A DNA stretch of 64,000 nucleotides from Bin55 sp965116055 (GTDB lineage Bacteria; Pseudomonadota; Gammaproteobacteria; Pseudomonadales; Azotimanducaceae): positions 1,488,001 to 1,552,000 of the forward strand of contig OZ220466.1 in assembly GCA_965116055.1 (NCBI GenBank), written 5' to 3'. Below, in pieces: positions 1-8,541 of the stretch; positions within the stretch are counted from its first letter, which is position 1, and each line of letters opens with the position of its first letter. The position numbers were made by a program, and so were the translations under genes. The notes under the pieces are model-generated. The model made no database searches. It was not told where the DNA came from and worked only from the letters and a program-made list of their open reading frames with translations.

Positions 1-1
1 A

Positions 2-301
2 TACGGCATTGTTGTCGGGGCGCCGATTCCGTTCTCAAGAGACATAGCACTTGAACATCTTTCGGTTGCGTTGTATTGCAATAACGAGCATGTTGCGTCA
101 ATAGCGAGCACAGGTCATATTGATGACCATCTCGATTCTTTGCTCGCATTGGTGCGGACGCTATCGCATTTCGAGTTACAGATTCAGGCGGGAGATCATG
201 TCATAACTGGTGCGTATGCGCGAGCGCGCGTATCCCATCCTTCGGTTTGGCGTGGTGAATTTACCCAGGACATAGGTGCAGTAGAGGTTTGCTTCGTATG
301 A
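2..301 (+). CDS. 2-keto-4-pentenoate hydratase-like protein, C-terminal part (5' end outside window)
   Basis: The frame is open from the left edge, so only about the last 99 residues are present. The visible part matches the C-terminal half of the 2-keto-4-pentenoate hydratase / 2-oxo-hepta-3-ene-dioate hydratase branch of the fumarylacetoacetase fold. It has a segment reading IQAGDHVITGAYARA, equivalent to the family's (L/E)xAGDxVxTGxxxxA, and ends in GAVEVCFV like the family's final strand. Known members hydrate 2-hydroxydienoates in meta-cleavage pathways, or decarboxylate related acids. The stop overlaps the start of the next gene (ATGA at 298-301), so the two are probably translationally coupled. 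The catalytic metal-binding half lies outside the window, so activity cannot be judged. Confidence 0.6.
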   Translation, partial: YGIVVGAPIPFSRDIALEHLSVALYCNNEHVASIASTGHIDDHLDSLLALVRTLSHFELQIQAGDHVITGAYARARVSHPSVWRGEFTQDIGAVEVCFV

Positions 302-1260
302 AAATCCTAGTGATTCCAGGTATGACCTTACCGGTGGTGACCGCTGAGGTGGTTGAGCAGATTCGCGCAGCTAGTCAAGGCGCGAATGTCGTTGTTGCGT
401 CACCAGACGATGCTGTTAAGGAGGTTCATGATGCCGAAATCGTGCTGGGATTCGTTAACCGGGAAATGTTTGCACGTGCTAGCGTGTTAAAGTGGGTTCA
501 GTCGATTTCTTCAGGCGTTGACATGTTCCTGTACGACGAGTTTGTGAGCAGCGATGTCGTTTTAACGAGTGAGAAGGGCTTGGTTGGCGAACACCTGGCG
601 GATCACGGATTTGGCTTATTGCTCATGCTTACGCGGCAGCTTCGAACTGCTTTGCTATACGGGCCGGATGCGTGGCATCACCGCGCAGAGATGCGACGAC
701 AGGAAATCGAACTTACTGGAAGCATGATGGGAATATTCGGTTTCGGCAGTACTGGCCGCGGCATGGCAAAACGGGCTAGGGGATTCGGTATGAACGTGGT
801 GGCATTGGATAGAGATCCTGTTGCAACAACAGCGGAGGTGAACGAAGTTTGGCCGTCGGGTCGTTTTGACGAGCTACTTCAGGAATCGGATGTACTCGCG
901 ATATGTTGTCCTCTTACACGCGAGACACGGCGTTTGTGGAACCGCTCGGCGTTTGAAAAGATGAAGTCGACGGCTTTTCTTGTCAATGTCACGCGTGGCG
1001 AGATTATGGTTGAAGACGATTTAGTGTGGGCTCTTGAGAACGGCGTTATCCGCGGTGCAGCGCTTGATGTGACTCCTCGCGAACCGTTACCAGCAGACAG
1101 TAAGTTGTGGCAGCTTGAGAATGTCGTCATGACGCCACATACCGCTGGTGCAAGTCAGTTTCGAGCACAACGTAATCTTGATCGATTTCTAAGTAATTTA
1201 CAACGCTATCTAGCGAAAGAGCCGTTAGAAGGGTTGATCGACAAGGAATTGGGCTATTGA
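298..1260 (+). CDS. D-2-hydroxyacid dehydrogenase (NAD-dependent)
   Basis: This 320-residue protein belongs to the D-isomer-specific 2-hydroxyacid dehydrogenase family, which interconverts 2-oxo acids and D-2-hydroxy acids with NAD(P)H in the cytosol. The Rossmann motif GFGSTG is at residues 148-153. The catalytic triad is visible: Arg233 in NVTRGE, Glu262 in the REPLP segment and His281 in TPHTAG. Length is normal for glyoxylate/hydroxypyruvate-reductase-like members. I chose the ATG at 298 because it overlaps the upstream stop; a TTG at 289 in the same frame would add three residues. Coupling to a keto-acid hydratase suggests it handles a 2-oxo acid from a catabolic pathway. The exact substrate is not readable from sequence. 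Confidence 0.85.
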   Translation: MKILVIPGMTLPVVTAEVVEQIRAASQGANVVVASPDDAVKEVHDAEIVLGFVNREMFARASVLKWVQSISSGVDMFLYDEFVSSDVVLTSEKGLVGEHLADHGFGLLLMLTRQLRTALLYGPDAWHHRAEMRRQEIELTGSMMGIFGFGSTGRGMAKRARGFGMNVVALDRDPVATTAEVNEVWPSGRFDELLQESDVLAICCPLTRETRRLWNRSAFEKMKSTAFLVNVTRGEIMVEDDLVWALENGVIRGAALDVTPREPLPADSKLWQLENVVMTPHTAGASQFRAQRNLDRFLSNLQRYLAKEPLEGLIDKELGY

Positions 1261-1314
1261 GTAACTGTTCGGTTCAACCTTGGAAACTTGGATTGAACTG
1301 CCCTATGGATACGC

Positions 1315-2217
1315 ATGCACCCTAATAACTTAGCAATTGAGGTAGTCGATTTGCATAAGTCCTTCGGTACCGTCGAAGCGGTTCGTGGTATTGATCTACA
1401 AGTAAAACCAGGGGAGATATTTGCCCTGCTCGGACCGAATGGGGCAGGGAAAACCACGATCATTGAAATGCTTGAAGGATTTGTGTCACCAACTGCAGGT
1501 CGCATGCGCGTGTTGGATCACGATCCGTCAAGGCACGAACGAGCATACAGAGAGAAGATCGGCATCGTGTTGCAGGAGACGGAAGTTGAACCTCTGCTGT
1601 CGGTCGAAGAATCAATCGAACTCGTACGCTCTTATTACCCTAATCCACTGCCTCTTGAGGAAGTCTTGTCGGCAACTGGGCTGCATGCTATGCGGCGCGT
1701 CAGACCGCGTAAACTGTCCGGTGGACAACGTAGACGACTAGACGTAGCGCTGGGTCTCGCCGGTAACCCATCACTGCTTTTTCTTGACGAACCGACGACC
1801 GGTTTTGACCCCCGGGCGCGTCGCGAGGCATGGGACATGATTCGAAAGCTAAAAAGCCTTGGCAAAACCATTTTGCTCACATCGCACTACATGGATGAAG
1901 TCGAATATGTCGCGGACCGGGCTTCGATCTTGGTTCAAGGTCTTATTGTCGCAGAAGGCACGCCGGGAGAGCTCGCACGAGCATCAAAGACCAAGATTAC
2001 GTTTCGCTTGGAGGCAGAGAAGGATCTCCCACAAAGTCTCAAGGACCAAGTCGGACTAGTCGGTTCACGTTACGAGTTCGCGACGCCAGAGCCAGTCCAA
2101 ATGCTCCATGTACTAACTGGTTGGGCTCTAGCAAACCATATTGAGCTGCAAGATCTGCATATTGAGCGTCAATCTCTTGAAGATGCCTATGTGCAATTGA
2201 CCCAAGACACCAATTGA
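1315..2217 (+). CDS. ABC-2 type transporter, ATP-binding protein
   Basis: A 300-residue ATPase of the DrrA/CcmA-like ABC exporter class. Walker A GPNGAGKTT is at residues 40-48, the signature LSGGQ at 134-138 and Walker B LLFLDEP at 154-160, followed by an H-loop in LLTSHYMDE. About 90 residues after the ATPase core form the C-terminal extension usual in this class. The stop overlaps a possible TTG start of the permease gene at 2214, so the two form a two-gene exporter operon. Family members export drugs, polyketides, lipids or polysaccharides; substrate cannot be assigned. The 54-base gap from the upstream dehydrogenase allows cotranscription but does not prove it. Confidence 0.88.
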   Translation: MHPNNLAIEVVDLHKSFGTVEAVRGIDLQVKPGEIFALLGPNGAGKTTIIEMLEGFVSPTAGRMRVLDHDPSRHERAYREKIGIVLQETEVEPLLSVEESIELVRSYYPNPLPLEEVLSATGLHAMRRVRPRKLSGGQRRRLDVALGLAGNPSLLFLDEPTTGFDPRARREAWDMIRKLKSLGKTILLTSHYMDEVEYVADRASILVQGLIVAEGTPGELARASKTKITFRLEAEKDLPQSLKDQVGLVGSRYEFATPEPVQMLHVLTGWALANHIELQDLHIERQSLEDAYVQLTQDTN

Positions 2218-2228
2218 ATAGTTGTGAC

Positions 2229-3002
2229 ATGCATGTAGTCAGATTGCTCGAAACTCAGTTTATGTACGAAAATCGGATTTTTTGGCGTAGTGCGGTGGGT
2301 GCTTTCTTTACTATTGCGATGCCGTTGTTTTTACTGGTTTTGCTGTCCATTATGCTCGGCAAAGAACAGCTAGAGATAGGTAGTGAGGTTTTTCCGTTTG
2401 CGCAGTTTTACGTTCCGGCAATGTCCGCTATGGCCGTAGTTGGGGCATGCTTTACGAACGTTGCCATGACCGTTGCTATTCATCGGGACAGTGGTTTGCT
2501 CAAACGCTACCGTGGGACACCGCTTCCTACATGGGTGTTTGTATTCGGCAAACTCAGTCATGCGGTGTTGATTGGATTGTTGATGGTTGCTGCGATAGTA
2601 GGCGTGGGTATTCTGTTTTTGGACGTGTCAATAGCAGCAGCTCGAATGGATGTGCTCTTGATAACCTTGGCTCTTGGTGCAGCAACCTTTTGTACACTCG
2701 GACTGGTTATGTCCGCAGTCGTGCCGAATGCTGAAGCCGCTCCTGCGATCGTGCAAGCGGTAGTTTTACCTTTGCTGTTTATTTCGGATGTGTTCATGCC
2801 AATGTACGACGCCCCGCAATGGTTGCAAAACATCGCAACCGTATTTCCAATCCGACATTTCTCGCTCGCTCTGCAGGGGGCATTTAATGGCGAGATTGCC
2901 ATGCAAGGGGGCTTGGGGATGCATCTAGGCGTATTGGTGATCTGGTTTGTGGTCTCCTTGCCTATCGCGATTCGTTTTTTTCGGTGGGAGCCGAAACGCT
3001 AG
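2229..3002 (+). CDS. ABC-2 type transporter, permease protein
   Basis: A 257-residue integral membrane protein with about six hydrophobic segments, matching the ABC-2 permease family. The central region carries the usual pattern RDSGLLKRYRGTPLP before the second membrane helix and FPIRHFSLALQGAF near the C terminus, both typical of the family. I placed the start at ATG 2229; an alternative TTG at 2214 overlaps the ATPase stop and would add MNSCD. It pairs with the ATPase immediately upstream to form an efflux pump in the inner membrane. No periplasmic adaptor or outer-membrane gene is nearby, so export is probably across the inner membrane only. Confidence 0.85.
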   Translation: MHVVRLLETQFMYENRIFWRSAVGAFFTIAMPLFLLVLLSIMLGKEQLEIGSEVFPFAQFYVPAMSAMAVVGACFTNVAMTVAIHRDSGLLKRYRGTPLPTWVFVFGKLSHAVLIGLLMVAAIVGVGILFLDVSIAAARMDVLLITLALGAATFCTLGLVMSAVVPNAEAAPAIVQAVVLPLLFISDVFMPMYDAPQWLQNIATVFPIRHFSLALQGAFNGEIAMQGGLGMHLGVLVIWFVVSLPIAIRFFRWEPKR

Positions 3003-3151
3003 ACTCGGGTGTGGCTCATCTTGGCTAACAAAATCTCATATGAGGCTGCCTAACACTCTAAAATTCTCACAGCTGCGCTGCTGCCAGTCTAACAAATAGG
3101 CAGTTTTTGCAATCGTACAGCGAACGATCACTCTTTGATAGCCAGAAATCT

Positions 3152-4012
3152 ATGCCTTACTCGGAAATTGGTACTAAGCCAGGATTTTTATTAGACACCG
3201 AGTATAAGCACAACTTTCATACTCATACGTTTCGCTGTAAGCACGCAAAAGGCGATGCTGTGGATTATTGTCGTTATGCGGTCGAGCATGGCATGGAAAC
3301 GCTCGGTTTCTCCGATCACACGCCGTTACCGGATGACCGTTGGCTTGGGGTTCGAATGCACTACGCGCAGCTTGACGAATACGTTGACGCGGTACGTCTT
3401 GCTCAGCAGCGATATCCGAAATTGCGTGTACTGTTGGGGATGGAATGCGAGTACGTACCGAAATTCCAAGCTTTCTACGAGGACGAATTATTCGGCGAAC
3501 GGGAATTCGACTATCTTGTTGGTGGGCCGCACTTTTTTACTGATGACTACGGCAACTGGTCCGGTACCTATGGTGGCACGGTTGATTCCCAGTCTTTATC
3601 GGACTACGCGCGTTACGTGACCGAAATGATTGCGAGTGGATTGTTTGAGTTTATTGCCCATCCTGATTTATTTGGAAACTGCTATAAGGATTGGGACGTT
3701 AATACCATTGCGGCGAGTCGCGATATATTCGAGGCTGCTGCCGAATGTCGTGTTGGTTTAGAAATCAATGCGCTCGGATTACGCAAAATCGCTAAAAAAC
3801 GGCAGGGAAATCCGTATCCCTTGTATCCTTGGCGCCCGTTTTGGGAATTGGCGTCAGAATACTCGGTTGAGGTCATCGTGAATGCAGATGCTCATCGGCC
3901 CCAGGATTTACAGGGCATGACATCTGATGCGGAAGCATTACGTGTGTCCTGTAATTTGCGTGCGATGGACCCGAACGACATTGGAAGATGTCCACGCCTA
4001 CGTAGTGTTTAA
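3152..4012 (+). CDS. PHP-domain phosphoesterase, histidinol-phosphatase (HisK)-like
   Basis: A PHP-fold metal-dependent phosphoesterase of about 286 residues. The N-terminal motif HTH (residues 23-25) with a following CKHAKG, the FSDHTPL segment, GMECEYVP, FIAHPDLF and the late NADAHRP together give the usual set of His, Asp and Glu ligands for a trinuclear metal site. The closest recognisable group is the HisK-type histidinol-phosphatases (step 8 of histidine synthesis), but no his genes are nearby, so a different phosphoester substrate is possible. The ATG at 3152 begins close to the conserved domain; a TTG at 3107 would add 15 residues. No clear operon partner: 150 bases separate it from the exporter. 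Confidence 0.75.
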   Translation: MPYSEIGTKPGFLLDTEYKHNFHTHTFRCKHAKGDAVDYCRYAVEHGMETLGFSDHTPLPDDRWLGVRMHYAQLDEYVDAVRLAQQRYPKLRVLLGMECEYVPKFQAFYEDELFGEREFDYLVGGPHFFTDDYGNWSGTYGGTVDSQSLSDYARYVTEMIASGLFEFIAHPDLFGNCYKDWDVNTIAASRDIFEAAAECRVGLEINALGLRKIAKKRQGNPYPLYPWRPFWELASEYSVEVIVNADAHRPQDLQGMTSDAEALRVSCNLRAMDPNDIGRCPRLRSV

Positions 4013-4102
4013 CGCGCAATTTCTTGGAAATGACTTTGTGTAGGCATTCGTTTAATTCACAAAACATCGACACGTCTCTCACCTTGGCCAAAAGGAGATT
4101 TC

Positions 4103-6352
4103 ATGATGGCTGAAGCAATTGACTATCAATATATTGGTACACGTCCTATTCGGCCAGATGGCATTGAAAAGGTCACTGGTCGGGCTAAGTTTGGTGCAGA
4201 CGAAGTACTGCCGGGGATGCTTGTAGGCAAAGTCTTGCGCAGTGAGCACGCGCATGCCAAGATTCTGTCCATTGATACCAGCAAAGCGGAGTCAATTCCA
4301 GGGGTTTTTGCGGTTATTACAGGAAACGACTTTCCGGAACGAGCGCCTGGACGCGGTCGTGGAGGTTTCTCTGAAAACATCATTGCGGCACACAAAGCTC
4401 TCTATCACGGTCATGCGATCGCTGCGGTTGCAGCAGTTTCGGACGCTGTCGCTGATGCGGCGCTTGAAGCTATCGAAATTGATTACGAAGTGCTTCAGGC
4501 TGTCACGGACCCCATTGCTGCGATGGCAGACGAGGCACCGATTTTGAATGAGAAGCAGTTCACGCGAAGTCCTGAAGGGACTTCAACACAGCCTTCTAAC
4601 ATCGCTGCTCATACGATCACAGCAGATCGAGGCGACATTGAGCAGGGTTTTCAAGACGCAGACGTAGTGGTTGAGCGGACGTTTACAACTCCCATGGTGC
4701 ATCAAGGTTATATCGAACCGCATGCGTGTACTGCTAATTTCACTGAAACGGGTAAAGCAACGGTTTGGTGTTGCACGCAGGGACATTTCGGGGTGCGATC
4801 AATGACTGCGGGTATCTTGGGAATGAACTTGCACGATCTAAAAGTGATTGCAAGTGAAATTGGTGGGGGATTCGGTGGTAAAACGATTATTTACCTTGAG
4901 CCGTTAGCGTTGAAGCTTTCTGAACTCAGCCATCGGCCAGTACGTATGGTGATGACTCGTGAAGAGGTTTTTCGTGCGACGGGTCCAGCCTCCGGATCGG
5001 TGAATACCATAAAAATAGGCGCTAAGCAGGATGGCACCATCACATCGATGTCCGCGAAACTGATTTATGAGGCGGGGGCATATCCAGGTAGTCCTGTAGG
5101 CGCAGGGAGTATGTGCGTTTTTGCACCTTACGATGTGGAAAACGTCCGCATTGAAGGTTTTGACGTTACGGTAAATCGACCTAAAGTTGCGGCCTATCGG
5201 GCTCCAGGCGCGCCGCAGTCCATGTATGCGTCCGAATCCGTCCTTGATGAAATTGCTCAGAAAATTGGTATGGATCCCCTGGAACTGCGATTAAAGAACG
5301 CGGCTGAGGAAGGCACGCAATCGACCTACGGTCCGAAGTTCCAAGCGATAGGATTGAAGGAGTGCATTCGAAAGGCGATGGCACACCCTAACTATCGCGC
5401 TTCGTTAGGCGAGGATGAAGGTCGTGGTGTTGCGGTAGGATTTTGGTTTAACGGGGGCAACCAATCAAGTGCGGAAGTACACGTTACCGACGACGGTCAT
5501 GTCCTCATTGTCGAGGGAAGCCCAGATATCGGCGGTAGCCGCGCTTCCATGGCATTGATGGCAGCTGAGACTTTAGGTATTGATTACGATCGCATTGGTG
5601 TTCAGGTTGCCGATACCGATTCCACTGGTTACTGTGCTACCACGGGTGGTAGTCGAACAACCTTTGCCACTGGTTTAGCCGTAATAAACGCGTGCGAGAG
5701 CGTGATCGTTGAACTTAAAAAACGCGCTGCTGCGGCCATGGATCTTGATGGCGACCAAGTCGAGTGGAATAACGGCGTGGTTTCACCGAAACCGGGCGTG
5801 AATGTGGATGCAAAACCGCTTTCACTTGCTGATATCGCGCGCGAAGCGGCGCGTACGGGTGGCCCAATATCTGGCCGTGCATCATTGACTGCGCAAGGTC
5901 CTGGTCCCGCATTCTCGGTGAACATGAGCGACGTTCACGTGGATCGTGAAACTGGCCGGGTTACCGTCAAGAGTTTTACTTCAATTCAAGATGCTGGCAA
6001 AGCAATTCATCCCGATTATGTCGAGGGGCAAATGCAGGGTGGGGCAGTACAAGGCATTGGCTGGGCTCTCAACGAAGAGTACATCTACGACGACAACGGT
6101 ATATTGGAGAATCCAGGTTTTCTGGACTATCGTATTCCAGTCGCTTCGGATTTACCAATGATCGACACTGAGATTATTGAAGTTCCAAACCCAAACCACC
6201 CCTATGGTGTGAGGGGTTGCGGTGAAACACCGATTGTGGCACCGTTAGCGGCGGTAGGTAATGCGGTAAGTCGGGCATTGGATATGCGTTTTACAGAGTT
6301 GCCGATGTCGCCCCCGAAGGTGCTTGAGGCTCTTTCGCATAACGCATCGTAA
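4103..6352 (+). CDS. Xanthine dehydrogenase/CoxL-family molybdopterin-binding large subunit
   Basis: A 749-residue molybdenum hydroxylase catalytic subunit. The N-terminal domain (residues about 20-130) is of the aldehyde oxidase/xanthine dehydrogenase a/b hammerhead type, followed by the molybdopterin-binding domains. The glycine-rich cofactor motif GGGFGGK is at about 254-260, an AYRAPGAPQ loop is at about 363, and the catalytic glutamate is in GVRGCGE near residue 707. AYRAPGAP is not the AYRCSFR active-site loop of true form I CO dehydrogenase, so CO is an unlikely substrate. A strong site AAAGGAG (4091-4097) precedes the ATG at 4103; ATG 4106 is equally possible. The usual 2Fe-2S and FAD subunit genes are not adjacent. 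An amidohydrolase follows, suggesting oxidation of an aromatic or N-heterocyclic compound, which is inference. Confidence 0.88.
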   Translation: MMAEAIDYQYIGTRPIRPDGIEKVTGRAKFGADEVLPGMLVGKVLRSEHAHAKILSIDTSKAESIPGVFAVITGNDFPERAPGRGRGGFSENIIAAHKALYHGHAIAAVAAVSDAVADAALEAIEIDYEVLQAVTDPIAAMADEAPILNEKQFTRSPEGTSTQPSNIAAHTITADRGDIEQGFQDADVVVERTFTTPMVHQGYIEPHACTANFTETGKATVWCCTQGHFGVRSMTAGILGMNLHDLKVIASEIGGGFGGKTIIYLEPLALKLSELSHRPVRMVMTREEVFRATGPASGSVNTIKIGAKQDGTITSMSAKLIYEAGAYPGSPVGAGSMCVFAPYDVENVRIEGFDVTVNRPKVAAYRAPGAPQSMYASESVLDEIAQKIGMDPLELRLKNAAEEGTQSTYGPKFQAIGLKECIRKAMAHPNYRASLGEDEGRGVAVGFWFNGGNQSSAEVHVTDDGHVLIVEGSPDIGGSRASMALMAAETLGIDYDRIGVQVADTDSTGYCATTGGSRTTFATGLAVINACESVIVELKKRAAAAMDLDGDQVEWNNGVVSPKPGVNVDAKPLSLADIAREAARTGGPISGRASLTAQGPGPAFSVNMSDVHVDRETGRVTVKSFTSIQDAGKAIHPDYVEGQMQGGAVQGIGWALNEEYIYDDNGILENPGFLDYRIPVASDLPMIDTEIIEVPNPNHPYGVRGCGETPIVAPLAAVGNAVSRALDMRFTELPMSPPKVLEALSHNAS

Positions 6353-6398
6353 CGGTTTAAAGTTGCCGCGAGACGAGTCTGTCGCAGCCACTGATGCG

Positions 6399-6416
6399 TT
6401 AGTATATTCTTACTAA
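6399..6416. promoter_or_regulatory. Inverted repeat upstream of amidohydrolase gene, candidate operator
   Basis: TTAGTATATTCTTACTAA is a perfect 6-base inverted repeat (TTAGTA/TACTAA) with a 6-base spacer, 33 bases before the amidohydrolase start. An 18-base dyad of this size suits a dimeric TetR-, MarR- or GntR-type repressor. It is not followed by a T-run and the arms are weak, so it does not look like a terminator. No regulator gene is adjacent. Confidence 0.35.
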
Positions 6417-6449
6417 ATGAAACTCAGAATCTGACGAGAGATCCCTGAC

Positions 6450-7622
6450 ATGCAACCCATATCTGCTGATTCGCACGTCGTTGAAGCCGACGACGTATTC
6501 TCCGGCTTACCTGAACGGTTTGGTGACGATGCACCCCGAATCATGTATGCTGGTACCGACAAAGACGCGATCGTTATTCCATCGAAAGGCACCGCTGGTA
6601 TCCGCCGCCGGATTGGCATTGCAGGCTTGCGCATGCGCGATGGCGCTGAGGTTAAGCGTCGCACGGGTTATAAACCAAACGTTGACGATATGGGTGATCA
6701 AGAAGTAGTCAAGATTATGTCGAAAGGCTATGACGGGTTACGCGAGGGAATCCGTCATGGCGCCAAACGTCAAGTTGACCAGGAAATTGACGGTGTGGAG
6801 GCGGAATTTTTGTATCCGGGATTTTTTGGATTGTTTAGTTTTGAGAATCTTGATCTGCTCTTGGCATGTCAAAAGAATTACAACGACTGGTTACACGATT
6901 ATGCAACCAGCGCTGGTGGACGACTCTTCGGATTGGCGGCGATCCCGATTCAAAATCCCGAGGTTGCCGTAGAGGAGCTACAACGAGTTGTCAGCATGGG
7001 ATTTAAAGGCGGATGCATTCCTTGTACGTCGCCACCTGAGCACCCGTATCACGACGATATGTACGACCCAGTGTGGGCAGCGGCAGAAGAAGCTCGCTTT
7101 CCACTCTCCATGCATGTCGGTACTAATGCCTACACTCCCAAAGCATATCGCCAAAATCGCGTATTGCGAGACCCGGTAGGGGATTACGCACAGTCTCAGA
7201 TCACTATTCAACGCACACTTGTTGAGCTAATCGTCCACGGTGTAGCAACAAAGTTTCCGGAGCTTCAATTTGTTGTCGCTGAATTTAATGGGGGTTGGAT
7301 TGCACATTGGCTTGATCGTATCGAACAGGGTCTTCAAAGGGAATATAGCTTTAAGAACAAGGGTTCATATACAGGAGAGCGACCGCACGAGATCTGGGCA
7401 CGCCAGTTTTGGGCGACCGTAGAAGACGATCGTCCTGCAATACTAACCCGGGAACTGATCGGTGTCGACAACTTGATGTGGGGCTCTGATTACCCACATG
7501 TTGATTCGACGTGGCCGTGTTCGTTACAAGTTTTAGATGAAGTGTTCGCATATGTTCCTGATGAAGACCGTAATAAGATCACGCGAACTAATGTTGAGCG
7601 GCTTTATGGGTTGACTAATTAG
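6450..7622 (+). CDS. Amidohydrolase family protein (amidohydrolase 2, ACMSD-like)
   Basis: A 390-residue TIM-barrel metal-dependent hydrolase or decarboxylase of the amidohydrolase 2 group, which includes ACMSD and gamma-resorcylate decarboxylase. The start reads ADSHVVE, where the first metal-binding His of the usual DxHxH is kept but the second position is Val. SMHVG (about residue 221) supplies the barrel His, and WGSDYPHVDSTWP (about 344-356) holds the late catalytic Asp in the family's C-terminal signature. A GAGAG ribosome-binding-like sequence precedes ATG 6450. It lies 97 bases after the molybdenum hydroxylase and behind its own candidate operator. The two may act in sequence on a ring compound, for example hydroxylation then decarboxylation or hydrolysis; this is inference. 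Confidence 0.82.
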   Translation: MQPISADSHVVEADDVFSGLPERFGDDAPRIMYAGTDKDAIVIPSKGTAGIRRRIGIAGLRMRDGAEVKRRTGYKPNVDDMGDQEVVKIMSKGYDGLREGIRHGAKRQVDQEIDGVEAEFLYPGFFGLFSFENLDLLLACQKNYNDWLHDYATSAGGRLFGLAAIPIQNPEVAVEELQRVVSMGFKGGCIPCTSPPEHPYHDDMYDPVWAAAEEARFPLSMHVGTNAYTPKAYRQNRVLRDPVGDYAQSQITIQRTLVELIVHGVATKFPELQFVVAEFNGGWIAHWLDRIEQGLQREYSFKNKGSYTGERPHEIWARQFWATVEDDRPAILTRELIGVDNLMWGSDYPHVDSTWPCSLQVLDEVFAYVPDEDRNKITRTNVERLYGLTN

Positions 7623-7676
7623 GCTCCATAGTTCCTGACCGAGTGCCAAGACAGGTTAGGTTTACCTAAACCGCTA

Positions 7677-7693
7677 AGTATGTTCAACATACT
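7677..7693. repeat. 17-base palindrome
   Basis: AGTATGTTCAACATACT is a perfect dyad of 8-base arms around one central C. It lies about 55 bases after the amidohydrolase stop. There is no following T-run, so it looks more like a protein-binding site than a terminator. Immediately upstream, GGTTAGGT/ACCTAAACC forms a second, imperfect dyad. Confidence 0.45.
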
Positions 7694-7743
7694 CTTAAGG
7701 TAGAGGTTTAGTAGCTCCTACCAGGTACGGTTCCATAGGTTAA

Positions 7744-7820
7744 TAGAGAGGTTGTCACTAGCGAAGCAAGACGACGTGATTGCCACCATAACAATACACC
7801 GTCATGGTTGAACCTCTCTA
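7744..7820. repeat. 77-base element bounded by perfect 10-base inverted repeats
   Basis: TAGAGAGGTT (7744-7753) and AACCTCTCTA (7811-7820) are exact reverse complements enclosing 57 bases. The interior includes a segment like the GCGAAGCAA...GTGATTGCC pattern of small dispersed intergenic repeats. It may be a miniature inverted-repeat element or an RNA hairpin. No obvious target duplication flanks it and no second copy was noticed in the window. Confidence 0.4.
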
Positions 7821-8220
7821 GGAGTCTGTGCCGTAGGACGATTTGGCATTCAGTAAATAGGATACATTATCGTATTTATTCTTTATATAGATTATTTTAC
7901 CTAGCATTTCTACATGAAGATATATTCTCCTAATTTTATCCTAAGAAATTTTCTACGGCGGGGCTCCTAGGGTGCATTAGCACTATCGCAACGCATCACA
8001 ATGGTGTTAACACGCCTGGATGGATAGTCGGCGTTGCTATCTAATGACGCAGTAAGTAAAATTCGTCTTTCTTACATTGGATAGGGAGTTTGTTGGCCGC
8101 GAGCATCGTTGTGTCGGCTTACGTTGCCCTAGTTGCCATGTCACCAACCTACTCCATGATGCCTGATGTGGCGACGAAGCGTCGCACACGAAGGCTTGGC
8201 CTCATCTTGATAAAAATTGA

Positions 8221-8230
8221 GGGGGGGGGG
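8221..8230 (+). repeat. G10 homopolymer tract
   Basis: Ten consecutive G residues about 310 bases upstream of the start of the giant surface-protein gene. Tracts of this length slip readily during replication and often mediate phase variation when placed in a promoter or coding region. Here no promoter or gene can be shown to span it. Confidence 0.6.
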
Positions 8231-8541
8231 TACGCCTATGTAACAGACGAGACCTTCACGATCCTACGTATCTAAATAGACGATCTTTACGTCGCATGAG
8301 GGTTCAGGATAGGTTGACCAGTGTGATGGCAGTTCCAGGGTAAGGCATTGGTCACTGGAGGAGAGATCCCTTGCATTGTTTCAAGTTAGGCGCTGCTCAT
8401 CGCCGAGTAGTCCGTACGTTGTCAGCCTACAAGGTGGTTAGACGGCGCGTGTCATATCTGTTTGGAGGTGTGTCAAGCCCGCAGTCTGACGCTGGCTGTA
8501 TTCCACGAATCGAACCCGATACAACAAGAGGAGAAGGGACG

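Larger units (their letters stand above)
7623..8541. other. 919-base noncoding spacer rich in dyads and a G tract
   Basis: No credible gene. A 61-codon TTG-initiated frame (8090-8275) has no recognisable features and runs through the G10 tract. The spacer contains a 17-base palindrome (7677-7693), a pair of 10-base inverted repeats bounding 77 bases (7744-7820), a palindrome GTGTTAACAC at about 8004-8013 and the G10 homopolymer. The segment 7850-7950 is markedly A+T-rich and could contain promoters, but I could not pick a convincing pair of hexamers. The final 20 bases hold the strong ribosome-binding site of the giant gene. Confidence 0.6.

Noticed and set aside
8090..8275. Possible 61-residue protein spanning the G10 tract
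   Set aside because: TTG start without ribosome-binding site and no recognisable sequence.
8371..8541. In-frame upstream extension of the giant protein from a TTG
   Set aside because: It would place 57 residues before a clear signal peptide and ignore the strong ribosome-binding site before ATG 8542.
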